DNA from: Rhodocyclales bacterium
GTDB lineage: Bacteria; Pseudomonadota; Gammaproteobacteria; Burkholderiales; Rhodocyclaceae
Reading direction: 5' to 3'
Length of the DNA stretch: 64,000 nt
Assembly: GCA_016215645.1 (NCBI GenBank)
Contig: JACRIX010000021.1
Location: 1 to 64,000, forward strand
Made by a program: the position numbers and the translations under genes. The notes below the pieces were generated by a model. The model was not told the DNA's origin, did no database searches, and was given only the letters and a program-made list of their open reading frames with translations. This document shows, piece by piece, positions 27,275 to 38,654 of the stretch; positions within the stretch are counted from its first letter, which is position 1, and each line of letters begins with the position of its first letter.

Positions 27275-27850
27275 TCAGCGCGCGATATGTCCGGCGATCC
27301 AGCTTCTTAGCGACGCAAGGTCGCCGGCAAAGCTGCCCGGACGCATCAAGCTGACGCCAAAGACATAGGCGTAGAGCAGCAGGCTGCGCGCCTGGGCCTC
27401 GTGTTCGTCGAGCTTGCAGGCGCGGAACAGGCGGCAGGCGCAGGCCAGGCGTTCCGCGTCGACTTCCTCGACCATGGCCACGGCTTGCGCATCGCGCCGC
27501 GCCCAGTCGCGCACCGCCGCCTCGATGGCAATGCCCTTGCGGTTGCGCGCCGAGGAATAGACCTCGATGGTGTGCAGCAGCGCCGCGGCTTCGCCGCCGG
27601 GCTCGGCCTGGGTTTGCTTGCGAATATCGTGGATGCGGCCGTCCTTCCAGAACTGAAGTACCGCATCCTGCAGATCACGACGGTCCTTGAAGTGCCAGTA
27701 GAAGCTGCCCTTGGTGACACCCAGGCGTTTGGCCAGCACTTCCACGCGCAGGCGTTCGGCCCCGTGCTCGGCAAGGATCGCGATCGCGCCCTTGATCCAG
27801 GTGTCTCGGTCCAGGGCGACGCGGGGTGATTTGTCAGTTTTTGTTTCCAT
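27275..27850 (-). CDS. TetR-family transcriptional regulator
   Basis: I set the start at ATG 27850 (METKTDKSPR), giving 191 residues. The track start at 28312 overlaps etfB on the other strand. The N-terminal helix-turn-helix is clear: AIAILAEHGAERLRVEVLAKRLGVTKGSFYWHFKDRRDLQDAVL. The ligand domain ends in LRSWIAGHIAR. It is divergent from etfBA. Two copies of ATACsGTAGsGTAT lie in the intergenic region, one over its own start codon and one before etfB. It therefore probably represses itself and the etf operon, with an acyl-CoA as plausible inducer. Confidence 0.9.
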   Translation of the reverse strand: METKTDKSPRVALDRDTWIKGAIAILAEHGAERLRVEVLAKRLGVTKGSFYWHFKDRRDLQDAVLQFWKDGRIHDIRKQTQAEPGGEAAALLHTIEVYSSARNRKGIAIEAAVRDWARRDAQAVAMVEEVDAERLACACRLFRACKLDEHEAQARSLLLYAYVFGVSLMRPGSFAGDLASLRSWIAGHIAR

Positions 27851-27862
27851 ACGGTAGGGTAT
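27849..27862. promoter_or_regulatory. TetR operator copy 1, ATACGGTAGGGTAT
   Basis: ATAC-N6-GTAT with core GGTAGG, overlapping the tetR start codon. It shares 12 of 14 bases with the second copy. Confidence 0.65.
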
Positions 27863-27900
27863 TGAGTTTTGCGTGCGGCTGCGGTAGTATCCCACATTCC

Positions 27901-27914
27901 ATACCGTAGCGTAT
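27901..27914. promoter_or_regulatory. TetR operator copy 2, ATACCGTAGCGTAT
   Basis: ATAC-N6-GTAT, extended to CCATAC-N6-GTATGG, 65 bp before etfB. The centre-to-centre distance to copy 1 is 52 bp, close to five helical turns, so two dimers would bind the same face of the DNA. Confidence 0.65.
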
Positions 27915-27979
27915 GGAAAGACGTCCCTGGAATAGTCGCTACAATGTATTTTTCGAGATAACAAGATAAGGAGAGCCGC

Positions 27980-28732
27980 TTGAAAATCCTCGTTCCCGTC
28001 AAGCGCGTGATTGACTACAACGTCAAGGTCCGCGTCAAGGCAGACGGCACTGGTGTCGATCTGGCGAACGTGAAAATGTCGATGAATCCCTTCGACGAAA
28101 TCGCGGTTGAAGAAGCCATGCGACTCAAGGAAGCCGGCAAGGCGACCGAAGTGGTCGCCATCTCCTGTGGCGTCACGGCCTGCCAGGAAACACTGCGCAC
28201 CGCGATGGCGATCGGCGCCGACCGCTCGGTACTCGTCGAGACTGACGTCGAACTGCAGCCGCTGGCCGTGGCCAAACTGCTGGCCGCCGTGGCGAAGAAA
28301 GAGGCACCGCAACTGATCATCCTCGGCAAGCAGGCCATCGACGACGATGCCAACCAGACCGGGCAGATGCTGGCTGCGCTGCTCGGCTGGTCGCAGGCGA
28401 CGTTCGCCTCGAAGGTCGTGATCGGCGACGGCAAGGCGAGCGTGACACGTGAAGTCGATGGCGGTCTCGAAACCATCGAGATCACACTGCCGGCCATCGT
28501 CACCACCGACTTGCGCCTCAACGAACCGCGCTACGCGACGCTGCCCAACATCATGAAGGCGAAGAAGAAGCCGCTGGAGGTCGTCAAGCCGGCGGATCTT
28601 GGTGTTGATGTCGCCCCGCGCCTGGCTACGGTCAGCGTTGCCGAACCGCCCAAGCGCAGCGCCGGTATCAAGGTGGCCGATGTCGCCGCCCTCGTCGACA
28701 AACTCAAGAATGAAGCCAAGGTGATCGCATGA
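27980..28732 (+). CDS. etfB: Electron transfer flavoprotein beta subunit
   Basis: This 250-residue protein uses a TTG start at 27980 preceded by AAGGAGAG; no better start exists. It begins [21 protein letters not shown]. It has the beta-subunit signature [21 protein letters not shown] and the AMP/FAD segment [22 protein letters not shown] accepts electrons from acyl-CoA dehydrogenases such as the two in this window and passes them to ETF-quinone oxidoreductase, encoded at 32557-34188. The stop overlaps etfA by 4 bp. Confidence 0.96.
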   Translation: MKILVPVKRVIDYNVKVRVKADGTGVDLANVKMSMNPFDEIAVEEAMRLKEAGKATEVVAISCGVTACQETLRTAMAIGADRSVLVETDVELQPLAVAKLLAAVAKKEAPQLIILGKQAIDDDANQTGQMLAALLGWSQATFASKVVIGDGKASVTREVDGGLETIEITLPAIVTTDLRLNEPRYATLPNIMKAKKKPLEVVKPADLGVDVAPRLATVSVAEPPKRSAGIKVADVAALVDKLKNEAKVIA

Positions 28733-29661
28733 GCCTCCTCGTCATCGCAGAACACGACAACGCCAGCCTCAAGACGGCGACCCTCAATGCCATCACTGCG
28801 GCTGTCAAGATCGGCGGCGAGATTCATGTCCTCGTTGCCGGGTCCGGCTGTGGTGCGGTCGCGGAGCAGGCGGCGAAAGTCGCTGGGGTCGCCAAGGTCC
28901 GCGTCGCCGATGCCGCCCACTTTGGTGATCAGACGGCAGAGAATCTCGCCGCCCTGATCGTTGCCAATGCCGCTGGCTACAGCCACATCCTGGCGCCCGC
29001 CACCAGCAATGGCAAGAATACCCTGCCGCGGGTCGCCGCCCTGCTGGACGTGGCGCAGATTTCCGAGATCAGCGCCGTGGTCGATGCCGACACCTTCGTG
29101 CGGCCGATCTATGCGGGCAATGCCATGGCTACGGTCAAGTCGGCAGATGCCACCAAGGTCATCACCGTTCGTACCACCGGCTTCGATGCCGCCGCCGCTA
29201 CCGGCGGCAGTGCCGTCGTGGAAGCATTGGCCGCTGGCGCCGATCTGGGCCTGTCCAGACTCATCGGCCGCGAACTGACCAAGTCGGCGCGTCCCGAACT
29301 GGGTGCCGCCAAGATCATCGTTTCCGGGGGGCGTGGCATGGGCAGCGGCGAGAACTATCACAAGGTGCTGGAACCGCTGGCCGACAAGCTGGGCGCCGCC
29401 ATGGGTGCCTCCCGTGCGGCAGTCGATGCGGGCTTTGTGCCCAATGACTATCAAGTGGGCCAGACCGGCAAGATCGTTGCGCCGCAGCTTTACATTGCGA
29501 TCGGCATTTCGGGTGCCATCCAGCATCTTGCCGGCATGAAGGACTCCAAGGTGATCGTGGCAATCAACAAGGACGCGGATGCGCCGATCTTCCAGGTGGC
29601 GGATTACGGTCTTGTCGCCGACCTGTTCACTGCCGTCCCGGAACTTGTCGCAGCGCTCTGA
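28729..29661 (+). CDS. etfA: Electron transfer flavoprotein alpha subunit
   Basis: This 310-residue protein has the C-terminal FAD-binding domain of EtfA, with [15 protein letters not shown] near residue 205, [36 protein letters not shown], and [20 protein letters not shown]. It forms the FAD-carrying ETF heterodimer with EtfB. It overlaps etfB by ATGA and is followed after 12 bp by a membrane protein gene. Confidence 0.96.
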   Translation: MSLLVIAEHDNASLKTATLNAITAAVKIGGEIHVLVAGSGCGAVAEQAAKVAGVAKVRVADAAHFGDQTAENLAALIVANAAGYSHILAPATSNGKNTLPRVAALLDVAQISEISAVVDADTFVRPIYAGNAMATVKSADATKVITVRTTGFDAAAATGGSAVVEALAAGADLGLSRLIGRELTKSARPELGAAKIIVSGGRGMGSGENYHKVLEPLADKLGAAMGASRAAVDAGFVPNDYQVGQTGKIVAPQLYIAIGISGAIQHLAGMKDSKVIVAINKDADAPIFQVADYGLVADLFTAVPELVAAL

Positions 29662-29673
29662 GGCGCAAAACAA

Positions 29674-30351
29674 ATGAATTTCCCCGACGCCCTGTTCCCT
29701 CAGGTTTGGGCGTTGGGGGCTTTCGTTCCTCTGGCGTTGGTTTACCTGTGGTGCCTGCGCACCGCGCCCTGGCGCCGCCTTGCAGATGCCGGACAGTTGA
29801 ACGTCTGGCTGGGCACAGTCGTATTGCTGATGCTGGTCTGGAGCATGAAGGCGGGCGTCAAGCCGGGCCTCAATATGCACCTGCTCGGCGCGACGATGTT
29901 TACGCTGATGTTTGGTCGAGAACTCGCGATCGTCGGTTTGTCCCTGGTACTGGCGGGGGTCACGCTCAACAGCGAATTGTTGGGTCGCGCCGGTTGGGAG
30001 GCCTTTGCCTTGAATGCCATGGTGCTGGCGGTGCTTCCATCGCTCATGGCCGATGCGATCCGGCGGACTGTCGAGCGCTGGTTGCCGGTCAATTTTTTCG
30101 TCTATGTGTTCGTTTCCGCATTTTTTGGTGCCGGCGTGACCGTGATGCTTACCGGCTTGATGGCCTGCGGCCTGTTGTGGGGGGCGGGTGTCTATCCGGC
30201 GACGATGCTGGGTGAGGACTATCTTCCCTACTATTTCCTGCTTGGTTTTGCCGAAGCTTGGCTGAACGGTGCGTTGATCACGCTGATGGTGGTCTACGCC
30301 CCGCACTGGGTCGGCAGCTTTGATGACCGGCGCTATCTGTTGCACAAGTAA
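29674..30351 (+). CDS. CbiM/ECF-type membrane permease-like protein
   Basis: This 225-residue polytopic membrane protein has about six hydrophobic helices. It includes MKAGVKPGLNMHLLGATMFTLMFG and LNAMVLAVLPSLMADAIRR, with a His-rich loop position, which resembles CbiM-like energy-coupling permeases for metal or vitamin uptake. No ATPase or transmembrane partner of an ECF transporter lies nearby. It is embedded between etfA and an acyl-CoA dehydrogenase gene with gaps of 12 and 15 bp, so it appears cotranscribed with acyl-CoA oxidation genes. The transported substrate is unknown. Confidence 0.7.
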   Translation: MNFPDALFPQVWALGAFVPLALVYLWCLRTAPWRRLADAGQLNVWLGTVVLLMLVWSMKAGVKPGLNMHLLGATMFTLMFGRELAIVGLSLVLAGVTLNSELLGRAGWEAFALNAMVLAVLPSLMADAIRRTVERWLPVNFFVYVFVSAFFGAGVTVMLTGLMACGLLWGAGVYPATMLGEDYLPYYFLLGFAEAWLNGALITLMVVYAPHWVGSFDDRRYLLHK

Positions 30352-30366
30352 ATCTGGAGTGATCCC

Positions 30367-32157
30367 ATGAGTTCCTATGTTGCCCCGCTGAAGGACATGA
30401 TGTTCGTATTGACGGAACTGGCCGGCCTGGACAAGGTTGCCGCGTTGCCCGGTTACGAAGAAGCGACGACCGATGTGGTTGAGGCCATACTCGATGAATC
30501 CGCCAAGTTTACGGGGGGCGTGCTGGCGCCGCTGAACTGGAGCGGTGACCAGGAGGGGGTGACCTGGACGGATAAGTCCGTGACCATGCCCAAGGGCTTC
30601 AAGGAGGCCTATGCGCAGTTCGTCGACAACGGCTGGAACGCGCTTTCCGGCAATCCGGATCATGGTGGACAGGGGTTGCCCAAGGTGGTTTCCGCGGCCG
30701 TCCAGGAAATGTGGAAATCGGCCAACATGTCGTTTTCGCTGTGCCCGCTGCTGACCCTGGGCGCGATCGAGGCGCTCGAATTGGCGGGCACGGACGAACA
30801 AAAGGCGATGTACCTGCCCAATATGGTGTCCGGTAAATGGACCGGCACCATGAACATCACCGAGCCGCAAGCCGGTTCTGACCTTGCCGCGATCCGCTCG
30901 CGTGCCGTGCCGCAGGGCGATGGCACCTACCGCATCTTCGGGCAGAAGATCTTCATCACCTACGGCGACCACGACATGGCGGAGAACACGGTCCATCTGG
31001 TGCTTGCCCGCACGCCCGATGCGCCGGAAGGCGTCAAGGGTATTTCGCTGTTCGTGGTACCGAAATTCCTGGTCAATGCCGACGGCACGCTCGGCGCGCG
31101 CAATGATGTCCATTGCGTATCCACCGAACACAAGCTGGGTATCCATGCCAGTCCGACCTGCGTCATGGCGCATGGCGATAACGGCGGCTCCGTCGGTACG
31201 CTCGTCGGCAAGGAGAACGAAGGCCTCAAGTACATGTTCGTCATGATGAATGCGGCACGTTTCGCGGTTGGTCTGGAGGGCCTCGCGATCACCGAGCGCG
31301 CCTATCAGCATGCCGTAAGTTATGCACGCGATCGTGTTCAGGGTCGCGCCATCGAGGGGTCGCCGGCCCCGGTAGAGATCATTCGCCATCCGGACATTCG
31401 TCGCATGTTGATGCTGATGCGATCCCACGCCGAGGCCATGCGTGCGTTGGCGTATTCGGTCGCCGCCGCCCATGATGCCGCCGCCTGCCACCCCGATGCC
31501 GCAGAACGGGCACAGAACCAGGCCTTCGTGGATCTGATGATTCCGGTGGTCAAGGGCTGGAGCACCGAGACCGGTAACGCCATGAGTTATCTTGGCGTGC
31601 AGGTTCATGGAGGAATGGGCTTCATCGAGGAAACCGGAGCCGCACAGTTCATGCGCGATGCCCGCATCACCACGATTTACGAGGGCACCACCGGCATCCA
31701 GGCCAATGACCTGATGGGGCGCAAGATCGCTCGTGAGGGCGGTGCCACGATCAAGGTGGTGGTCGAGGCGATGCGTCAGACGCAGAAGGAAGTCGCGGCC
31801 CAGGCGGGTCCGGCATTCGCCGCGCTGGCTTCGGCACTGGGGCGAGGTATTGATGCGGTTACTCAGGCCGCCGAATACATTGTCGCCAATTACGGCAAGA
31901 ATGTGCGTACGGTCGCTGCCGGTGCCGTACCTTTCCTGCACCTCATGGGGATCGTCTCGGGCGGCTGGATGATGGCGCGCGCCGCGTTGATCGCCCAGGG
32001 CAAACTCTCCGGAGGCGATACCGATCCGTTCTATCCGGCGAAGATTGCGACCGCGCGGTTTTACGCCGATCACGTCATGACCGCGGCACCAGGCCTGGCG
32101 CTGGAAGTGGTGCAGGGTGGAGCGAGCGCGCTGGAGCTTGACGAAACGATGTTTTGA
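30367..32157 (+). CDS. Acyl-CoA dehydrogenase, second copy
   Basis: This 596-residue protein is colinear with the enzyme at 20508-22298. It has GTMNITEPQAGSDLAAIRSRAV, GVQVHGGMGFIEETGAAQFM, and the likely catalytic Glu in TIYEGTTGIQANDLMGRK. The two start with nearly identical segments (APLKDMMFVL versus APLRDMHFVL). It probably oxidises a different chain-length or branched acyl-CoA. It ends the etfB-etfA-permease-dehydrogenase transcript and converges on the Hpt gene. The 1218-residue antisense ORF across this region is a high-GC artefact. Confidence 0.9.
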   Translation: MSSYVAPLKDMMFVLTELAGLDKVAALPGYEEATTDVVEAILDESAKFTGGVLAPLNWSGDQEGVTWTDKSVTMPKGFKEAYAQFVDNGWNALSGNPDHGGQGLPKVVSAAVQEMWKSANMSFSLCPLLTLGAIEALELAGTDEQKAMYLPNMVSGKWTGTMNITEPQAGSDLAAIRSRAVPQGDGTYRIFGQKIFITYGDHDMAENTVHLVLARTPDAPEGVKGISLFVVPKFLVNADGTLGARNDVHCVSTEHKLGIHASPTCVMAHGDNGGSVGTLVGKENEGLKYMFVMMNAARFAVGLEGLAITERAYQHAVSYARDRVQGRAIEGSPAPVEIIRHPDIRRMLMLMRSHAEAMRALAYSVAAAHDAAACHPDAAERAQNQAFVDLMIPVVKGWSTETGNAMSYLGVQVHGGMGFIEETGAAQFMRDARITTIYEGTTGIQANDLMGRKIAREGGATIKVVVEAMRQTQKEVAAQAGPAFAALASALGRGIDAVTQAAEYIVANYGKNVRTVAAGAVPFLHLMGIVSGGWMMARAALIAQGKLSGGDTDPFYPAKIATARFYADHVMTAAPGLALEVVQGGASALELDETMF

Positions 32158-32193
32158 TTGCTGGCAGGGGGCGGGCCCGGTTGGCATTAATGC

Positions 32194-32556
32194 CTACGCG
32201 GAACTTTGCGCCACGTGATTCCGCAAAGTCACGCAAAGTGCCTGCAACTCGCACTCGGTAGCGGCGAACGCGCCTGCGGTCGGTTCGCCGCGGCGACAGG
32301 CGTCATGCAATCTGGCCGCCGCCTCCTGCAGCGGACCAGCACAGAAATTGGCGGCCAAACCCTTGTAGGTATGTGCCATGCGTCCAAGAACCTCAAGATC
32401 GCCCGCAGCGGCAGCGGCGCGCATCCGGGCCAGATCGGCGGGCGCAAGGTCGAGAAACTCCTGGGCGATGATGGATACGATCTCGGCATCGGCGCGGGTT
32501 AGCGCCTTGGCATAGTCGAAGGCGGGAGATGTTGTCACGGCCGGGCCTGTGGCCAA
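32194..32556 (-). CDS. Hpt-domain phosphotransfer protein
   Basis: This 120-residue protein has the histidine phosphotransfer motif AHTYKGLAANFCA, where the His accepts phosphate in phosphorelays. The flanking helices (EFLDLAPADLARMRAAAAAG and LQEAAARLHDACRRG) complete the four-helix bundle. The frame starts at a TTG directly adjacent to the ETF-QO stop; a GTG at 32538 is an alternative. No kinase or response regulator is nearby. The partner may be encoded elsewhere. Confidence 0.8.
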   Translation of the reverse strand: MATGPAVTTSPAFDYAKALTRADAEIVSIIAQEFLDLAPADLARMRAAAAAGDLEVLGRMAHTYKGLAANFCAGPLQEAAARLHDACRRGEPTAGAFAATECELQALCVTLRNHVAQSSA

Positions 32557-34188
32557 TTACATCTGGGCGTAGATCGGGCCTTCGCCGCCTTGCGGTACGA
32601 CCCAGGTGATGTTCTGGGTCGGATCCTTGATATCGCAGGTCTTGCAATGCACGCAGTTCTGGGCATTGATTTGCAGGCGCGGATTGTTGCCGTCCTCGCC
32701 CCGCACGATCTCATACACGCCGGCCGGGCAATAGCGCTGTTCGGGCGCATCGTAGAGTGCGAGATTGGTGGCGATCGGCACCTGATCATCCTTGAGCCTG
32801 AGGTGGCAGGGTTGATCTTCCTCGTGATTGGTATTGGACAGGAATACCGAGGACAGGCGGTCAAAGGTCAGCACGCCATCCGGCTTTTCATACTGGATAG
32901 GAGTGCATTCGGCGGCGGGTTTGAGTTTCAGGTGATCGGCCGTATTGTTCATGGTCCAGGGGGCCTTGCCGCGCAGGAGCACCTGATCGATGCCGAAACC
33001 GATCGAGCCGGTCCATAGTCCTTTTGCCATCCATGGCTTGAAGTTGCGCGCGGCGTGCAGTTCCTCATGCAGCCACGAGGCACGGAAGGACTCGGGGTAC
33101 TCGGTCAGGGTGTCATGGGCACGTCCCGCCGCAAGTGCCGTAGCGGTGGCTTCGGCGGCCAGCATGCCGCTCTTGATGGCGGCGTGGCTGCCCTTGATGC
33201 GAGAGGCGACCAGCATGCCGGCATCATCGCCCACAAGGACGCCGCCTGGGAAATCCAGTCTGGGCAGCGATTGCAGGCCACCGGCGGCCAGTGCGCGGGC
33301 ACCGTAGGCGAGGCGCTTGCCGCCCTTGAACAAGGGGGCGATCTGCGGGTGTGTCTTCAGCCGCTGCATTTCCTCAAAGGGCGAAAGGAAGGGGTTCTTG
33401 TAACCCAGGCCAACGACCTGACCGATCGAAACCAGGTTGGCACCGAAATGGTAGATGAAGCCGCCGCCGTAGGTATCGGACGCCATCGGCCAGCCGAAGG
33501 TGTGCATGACCAGGCCCTTCTCATGCTGCTCGGGGTCGATCTCCCACAGCTCCTTGATCCCTATAGCATAAGTCTGCGGGTCGGAGTTTTCCCGCAGCGT
33601 GAATTTTTCCTCAACCTGCTTGCCCAGATGTCCACGGCAGCCTTCAGCGAACAGCGTGTACTTGGCGAGCAGTTCCATGCCCGGCTGGTGATTCGGCCCC
33701 GGTTGACCGTCGCGACCGATGCCCATATCGCCGGTGGCTACGCCACGCACGGCGCCCGCATCGTCATACAACACCTCGGCGCCGGCAAAGCCCGGATAGA
33801 CCTCGACGCCGAGTGCCTCAGCCTGGGTACCCATCCAACGGCAGAGCTGCCCCAGACTGATGACGTAGTTGCCGTGGTTCTTGAAGCAGCCGGGCAACGC
33901 GAAAACCGGCAGATCGACAAAGCCGTATTGGGTGAGGAAGGTAAAGCGGTCGCGGGTCACGGCGGTTTCCAGCGGTGCCCCCAGCGCTCGCCAATCCGGG
34001 TAAAGCTCCGTTATGGCGCGCGGATCCATGACTGCGCCCGAGAGAATATGGGCGCCGATCTCGGACCCTTTCTCGATCAGGCAGACATTGATCTCGGCAT
34101 TGATCTGCTTGAGGCGGATTGCCGCGGAAAGGCCGGCAGGACCGCCGCCAACGATGACGACATCGAACTCCATGGACTCGCGCTGCAT
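32557..34188 (-). CDS. Electron transfer flavoprotein-ubiquinone oxidoreductase
   Basis: This 543-residue protein has an N-terminal FAD site (FDVVIVGGGPAGLSAAIRLKQ). The C-terminal [4Fe-4S] ferredoxin-like segment includes CPAGVYEIVRGEDG and NAQNCVHCKTCDIKDP. This is the membrane-associated enzyme that oxidises reduced ETF and reduces the quinone pool. Together with etfBA and the two dehydrogenases it completes an electron path from acyl-CoA to respiration. It begins on the minus strand and is divergent from the thioesterase gene. The Hpt gene starts immediately after its stop. Confidence 0.95.
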   Translation of the reverse strand: MQRESMEFDVVIVGGGPAGLSAAIRLKQINAEINVCLIEKGSEIGAHILSGAVMDPRAITELYPDWRALGAPLETAVTRDRFTFLTQYGFVDLPVFALPGCFKNHGNYVISLGQLCRWMGTQAEALGVEVYPGFAGAEVLYDDAGAVRGVATGDMGIGRDGQPGPNHQPGMELLAKYTLFAEGCRGHLGKQVEEKFTLRENSDPQTYAIGIKELWEIDPEQHEKGLVMHTFGWPMASDTYGGGFIYHFGANLVSIGQVVGLGYKNPFLSPFEEMQRLKTHPQIAPLFKGGKRLAYGARALAAGGLQSLPRLDFPGGVLVGDDAGMLVASRIKGSHAAIKSGMLAAEATATALAAGRAHDTLTEYPESFRASWLHEELHAARNFKPWMAKGLWTGSIGFGIDQVLLRGKAPWTMNNTADHLKLKPAAECTPIQYEKPDGVLTFDRLSSVFLSNTNHEEDQPCHLRLKDDQVPIATNLALYDAPEQRYCPAGVYEIVRGEDGNNPRLQINAQNCVHCKTCDIKDPTQNITWVVPQGGEGPIYAQM

Positions 34189-34262
34189 GCTGACCTCGAT
34201 CGATAGGATTGATCGCCCGATTATAATCTTGAACCGTCCTTCAACCTGCCGAGAACCGCCTG

Positions 34263-34670
34263 ATGGAACACCACCGAAAGCTCGTCTACCGTAATCAGAT
34301 GCCCATCCGCTGGGGCGACCAGGATGCCATGGGCCACGTGAATAACACGGTCTATTTCCGCTACATGGAACAGACGCGCATTGAGTGGCTTGAGAGCTTT
34401 GGATTCGGGACGTCGGTGACGATGGCCGAGGGCCCGGTCATCGTCAATGCGAGTTGTACCTTTCTTGTTCCCGTGACCTATCCGGGCACGATTGAATGCC
34501 GCATGTTCTGCGGGCATCCGGGGCGCAGCAGTATCCCGACCTATTATGAAATGCGTGTGCTTGGTGCAGATCGAGTGTACGCCGAGGGTGCCGCCAAACT
34601 GGTGTGGATCAATCCCGGCACCGGCAAGTCCATTCCTTTGCCTGACGCCATGCGCGCCAGTTGCCTGTAA
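34263..34670 (+). CDS. Acyl-CoA thioesterase of the YbgC/4-HBT type
   Basis: This 135-residue hotdog-fold protein has [24 protein letters not shown], in which the Asp is the catalytic position of 4-hydroxybenzoyl-CoA-thioesterase-like enzymes. It likely hydrolyses an acyl- or aryl-CoA. It is 19 bp ahead of the acetoacetyl-CoA synthetase gene. A TATAAT hexamer at 34222-34227 in the divergent region could serve as a -10 box, though no good -35 accompanies it. Confidence 0.88.
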   Translation: MEHHRKLVYRNQMPIRWGDQDAMGHVNNTVYFRYMEQTRIEWLESFGFGTSVTMAEGPVIVNASCTFLVPVTYPGTIECRMFCGHPGRSSIPTYYEMRVLGADRVYAEGAAKLVWINPGTGKSIPLPDAMRASCL

Positions 34671-34689
34671 TCGTTTCGGAACCCACGCC

Positions 34690-36666
<1,977 letters not shown>

Positions 36667-36710
36667 AAGGCCCCCCGGTCTTCGCGGCGAATCCTGCTGC
36701 CAATGGACGC

Positions 36711-37568
36711 TTAGCCTGTCGATGGCGTTGCGCTTGACATCTCAATGGACCATCCTGATTTTTCGTCCAATGCGAGCACGGTTGCCAGCCATGGCAGGCA
36801 CTCCTCAAGTGCCGCTGCCAAGGTCCAGGGGGGATTGATGACGTACATCGCACTTCCACTCATGCCGTGCCCTTTGGTGGCCGGGCCGCGCACGTTGAGG
36901 CTGGCATAGAGCCATTCGGCGGGCAGCTTCTTGAGTTTTTCGGGAAGGCTGCGGGCTTCGATGCTGGGCAGGAACGGCAACCAGACAACGTAGGTTCCGG
37001 TGGCAAAGCGCTTCAGCCCGTCCTTGAGCGCGGACACCACCTTTGGGTAGTCACTCTTGATTTCGTAAGAGGGATCAATCAACACGATGCCGCGTCGCGA
37101 AGGTGGCGGCAGCGCTGCCTTCATGGCTTCGAAGCCGTCCGTTTGTTCGACTTTAACCCGGCGGCCACCCTCTTTGAACTCGCGGCGCAAAAGCGCGAAG
37201 TCAGTGGAATGCAGTTCACAGAATCGTAGACCATCGATGCCACGCGCAAGGTGAGCGGCGAGCCAGGGCGAGCCGGGGTAGTAGCGCAGTTTGCTGCCAC
37301 CGTTGCAGGCTTGCAGGGCCGCCATGTAGGCGGCCAATGGTGCAGGGTAGTCGCTGCGATTCCATAACCGTGCGATGCCATCGATGTATTCCCCGGTTTT
37401 CTTCGCCTGCTCCGATTCGATCGCGTACAAACCGGCGCCGGCATGGGTGTCCAGCAGCAGCCAGGGCTTGTCCTTGCTGTTCATGTGCTGCAGGCAAAGT
37501 GTCAGCACCAGATGCTTGAGGATGTCGGCGTGGTTTCCGGCGTGGAAGGCGTGGCGATAGCTGAGCAT
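36711..37568 (-). CDS. rlmJ: 23S rRNA A2030 N6-methyltransferase RlmJ
   Basis: This 285-residue protein starts at ATG 37568 ([19 protein letters not shown]), the characteristic RlmJ N-terminus. The track frame to 38474 reads through rluF. It has the SAM-binding segment [15 protein letters not shown] and the catalytic motif DPSY in [15 protein letters not shown]. The enzyme methylates A2030 in 23S rRNA. It is divergent from the pseudouridine synthase gene with a gap of about 24 bp. Confidence 0.94.
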   Translation of the reverse strand: MLSYRHAFHAGNHADILKHLVLTLCLQHMNSKDKPWLLLDTHAGAGLYAIESEQAKKTGEYIDGIARLWNRSDYPAPLAAYMAALQACNGGSKLRYYPGSPWLAAHLARGIDGLRFCELHSTDFALLRREFKEGGRRVKVEQTDGFEAMKAALPPPSRRGIVLIDPSYEIKSDYPKVVSALKDGLKRFATGTYVVWLPFLPSIEARSLPEKLKKLPAEWLYASLNVRGPATKGHGMSGSAMYVINPPWTLAAALEECLPWLATVLALDEKSGWSIEMSSATPSTG

Positions 37569-37592
37569 GGTCGGAGGATAGAATCTGCGTCC

Positions 37593-38327
37593 ATGGATGA
37601 TACGCAGGGTATCCGGGTTTCCAAACTGCTGGCCGAGCGCGGCTTGTGCTCGCGGCGCGAAGCGGACGTTTACATTGAACGCGGGCTGGTCTTCGTAGAT
37701 GGGCAGCGGGTGACCCAGTTGGGTACTCGGGCCGCCACCGATGCGGTGATTACCCTTGCGCCGGAGGCACGGGCGACCCAGGCGCGACAGGCGACGATAT
37801 TGCTGCACAAGCCGATGGGTTATGTTTCCGGCCAGGCCGAGGATGGACATCAGCCTGCCGTATCCTTGATATCCTCCAAGACACAGATAACGTCGGACCG
37901 CCAGCGTTTCCAGCCTGGCCACCTCAAGGGTCTTGCGCCGGCCGGGCGTCTGGACATCGACTCCACGGGACTTCTGGTTCTGACCCAGGATGGTCGCGTG
38001 GCACGCCAGTTGATCGGCGACGATTCTCAAGTGGAAAAGGAATATCTGGTGCGCGTGGAAGGCGCCCTGGATGCGCGCGGACTGGCGCTGCTCAATCACG
38101 GGCTTGAGCTCGACGGCAAGACATTGCGGCCGGCCAATGTGGCCTGGGCCAATCCCGAACAATTGCGCTTTGTGCTCAAGGAAGGCCGCAAGCGGCAGAT
38201 CCGTCGCATGTGCGAGCAAGTTGGGTTGCGTGTCACCGGACTGAAGCGGGTGCGTATCGGAAACGTACGCCTGGGCGACCTGCCTCCGGGTCGGTGGCGG
38301 TTCCTGCGCGAGGGCGAGCGTTTTTAA
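37593..38327 (+). CDS. rRNA pseudouridine synthase of the RluF/RsuA group
   Basis: This 244-residue protein starts at ATG 37593. An S4 RNA-binding domain ([29 protein letters not shown]) occupies the first 60 residues. The catalytic domain contains [20 protein letters not shown] with the active Asp, and ends with [18 protein letters not shown]. The arrangement fits RluF, which modifies U2604 of 23S rRNA, but RsuA or RluB/E relatives cannot be excluded from sequence alone. Confidence 0.88.
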   Translation: MDDTQGIRVSKLLAERGLCSRREADVYIERGLVFVDGQRVTQLGTRAATDAVITLAPEARATQARQATILLHKPMGYVSGQAEDGHQPAVSLISSKTQITSDRQRFQPGHLKGLAPAGRLDIDSTGLLVLTQDGRVARQLIGDDSQVEKEYLVRVEGALDARGLALLNHGLELDGKTLRPANVAWANPEQLRFVLKEGRKRQIRRMCEQVGLRVTGLKRVRIGNVRLGDLPPGRWRFLREGERF

Positions 38328-38365
38328 GCCTTGACTCGCCGGGCAGGCTTGCGGAACATGGTGAC

Positions 38366-38542
38366 ATGGATTCTCCGCAATCGGCTGCTCCATTGGCCGT
38401 TCCCCCATCGTCGTTGACTTCCCTGCGAGTCTGGCGGGCACTTGCTCTTGCGCTGGGGGCACTGCTTGCGGCACTGGCGTTCGCAGCCTATACGCAGCCG
38501 GAACTGCTGCTGAACTATTCCGGCTTGCGCTACTGCGGGTAG
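38366..38542 (+). CDS. Small single-pass membrane protein, 58 residues
   Basis: ATG 38366 opens a 58-residue protein with a Pro/Ser-rich N-terminus and one hydrophobic helix (WRALALALGALLAALAFAAY), ending in LLNYSGLRYCG. The frame is contained in the longer track entry starting at 38210, whose upstream part overlaps rluF. I recognise no function. Its position just before the rpsF promoter makes it easy to miss. Confidence 0.55.
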   Translation: MDSPQSAAPLAVPPSSLTSLRVWRALALALGALLAALAFAAYTQPELLLNYSGLRYCG

Positions 38543-38557
38543 GTCCTTGCTTTTGGC

Positions 38558-38586
38558 TTGCTTTGGTCTGGCCACCAGGCTATAAT
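38558..38586 (+). promoter_or_regulatory. Promoter of rpsF-priB-rpsR-rplI
   Basis: A perfect TATAAT at 38581-38586 with TTGCTT (three of six -35 bases) exactly 17 bp upstream. It lies 68 bp before the rpsF start. Confidence 0.6.
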
Positions 38587-38601
38587 CACAGGCTTCCCCT
38601 T

Positions 38602-38629
38602 GCTCCACCCGTCACGCATGCGGGGGGGC
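38602..38629 (+). promoter_or_regulatory. Candidate rpsF leader hairpin
   Basis: GCTCCACCCG pairs with CGGGGGGGC across a TCACGCATG loop, with one bulged A and one G-U pair, in the rpsF leader. S6:S18-binding leaders of rpsF operons contain a bulged stem, so this may be such a site; the expected conserved CCG bulge is not evident. Confidence 0.35.
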
Positions 38630-38654
38630 TGAAACTCAACCACAAGGAGATTGC

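Noticed and set aside
28531-32187. 1218-residue minus-strand ORF antisense to etfA, the permease and the acyl-CoA dehydrogenase
   Set aside because: Lies opposite three well-supported genes; long stop-free antisense frames are normal in GC-rich DNA, and the translation has no recognisable domain.
36711-38474. 587-residue frame extending rlmJ upstream across the pseudouridine synthase gene
   Set aside because: RlmJ has its characteristic start [19 protein letters not shown] at 37568; the rest is antisense to a good gene.
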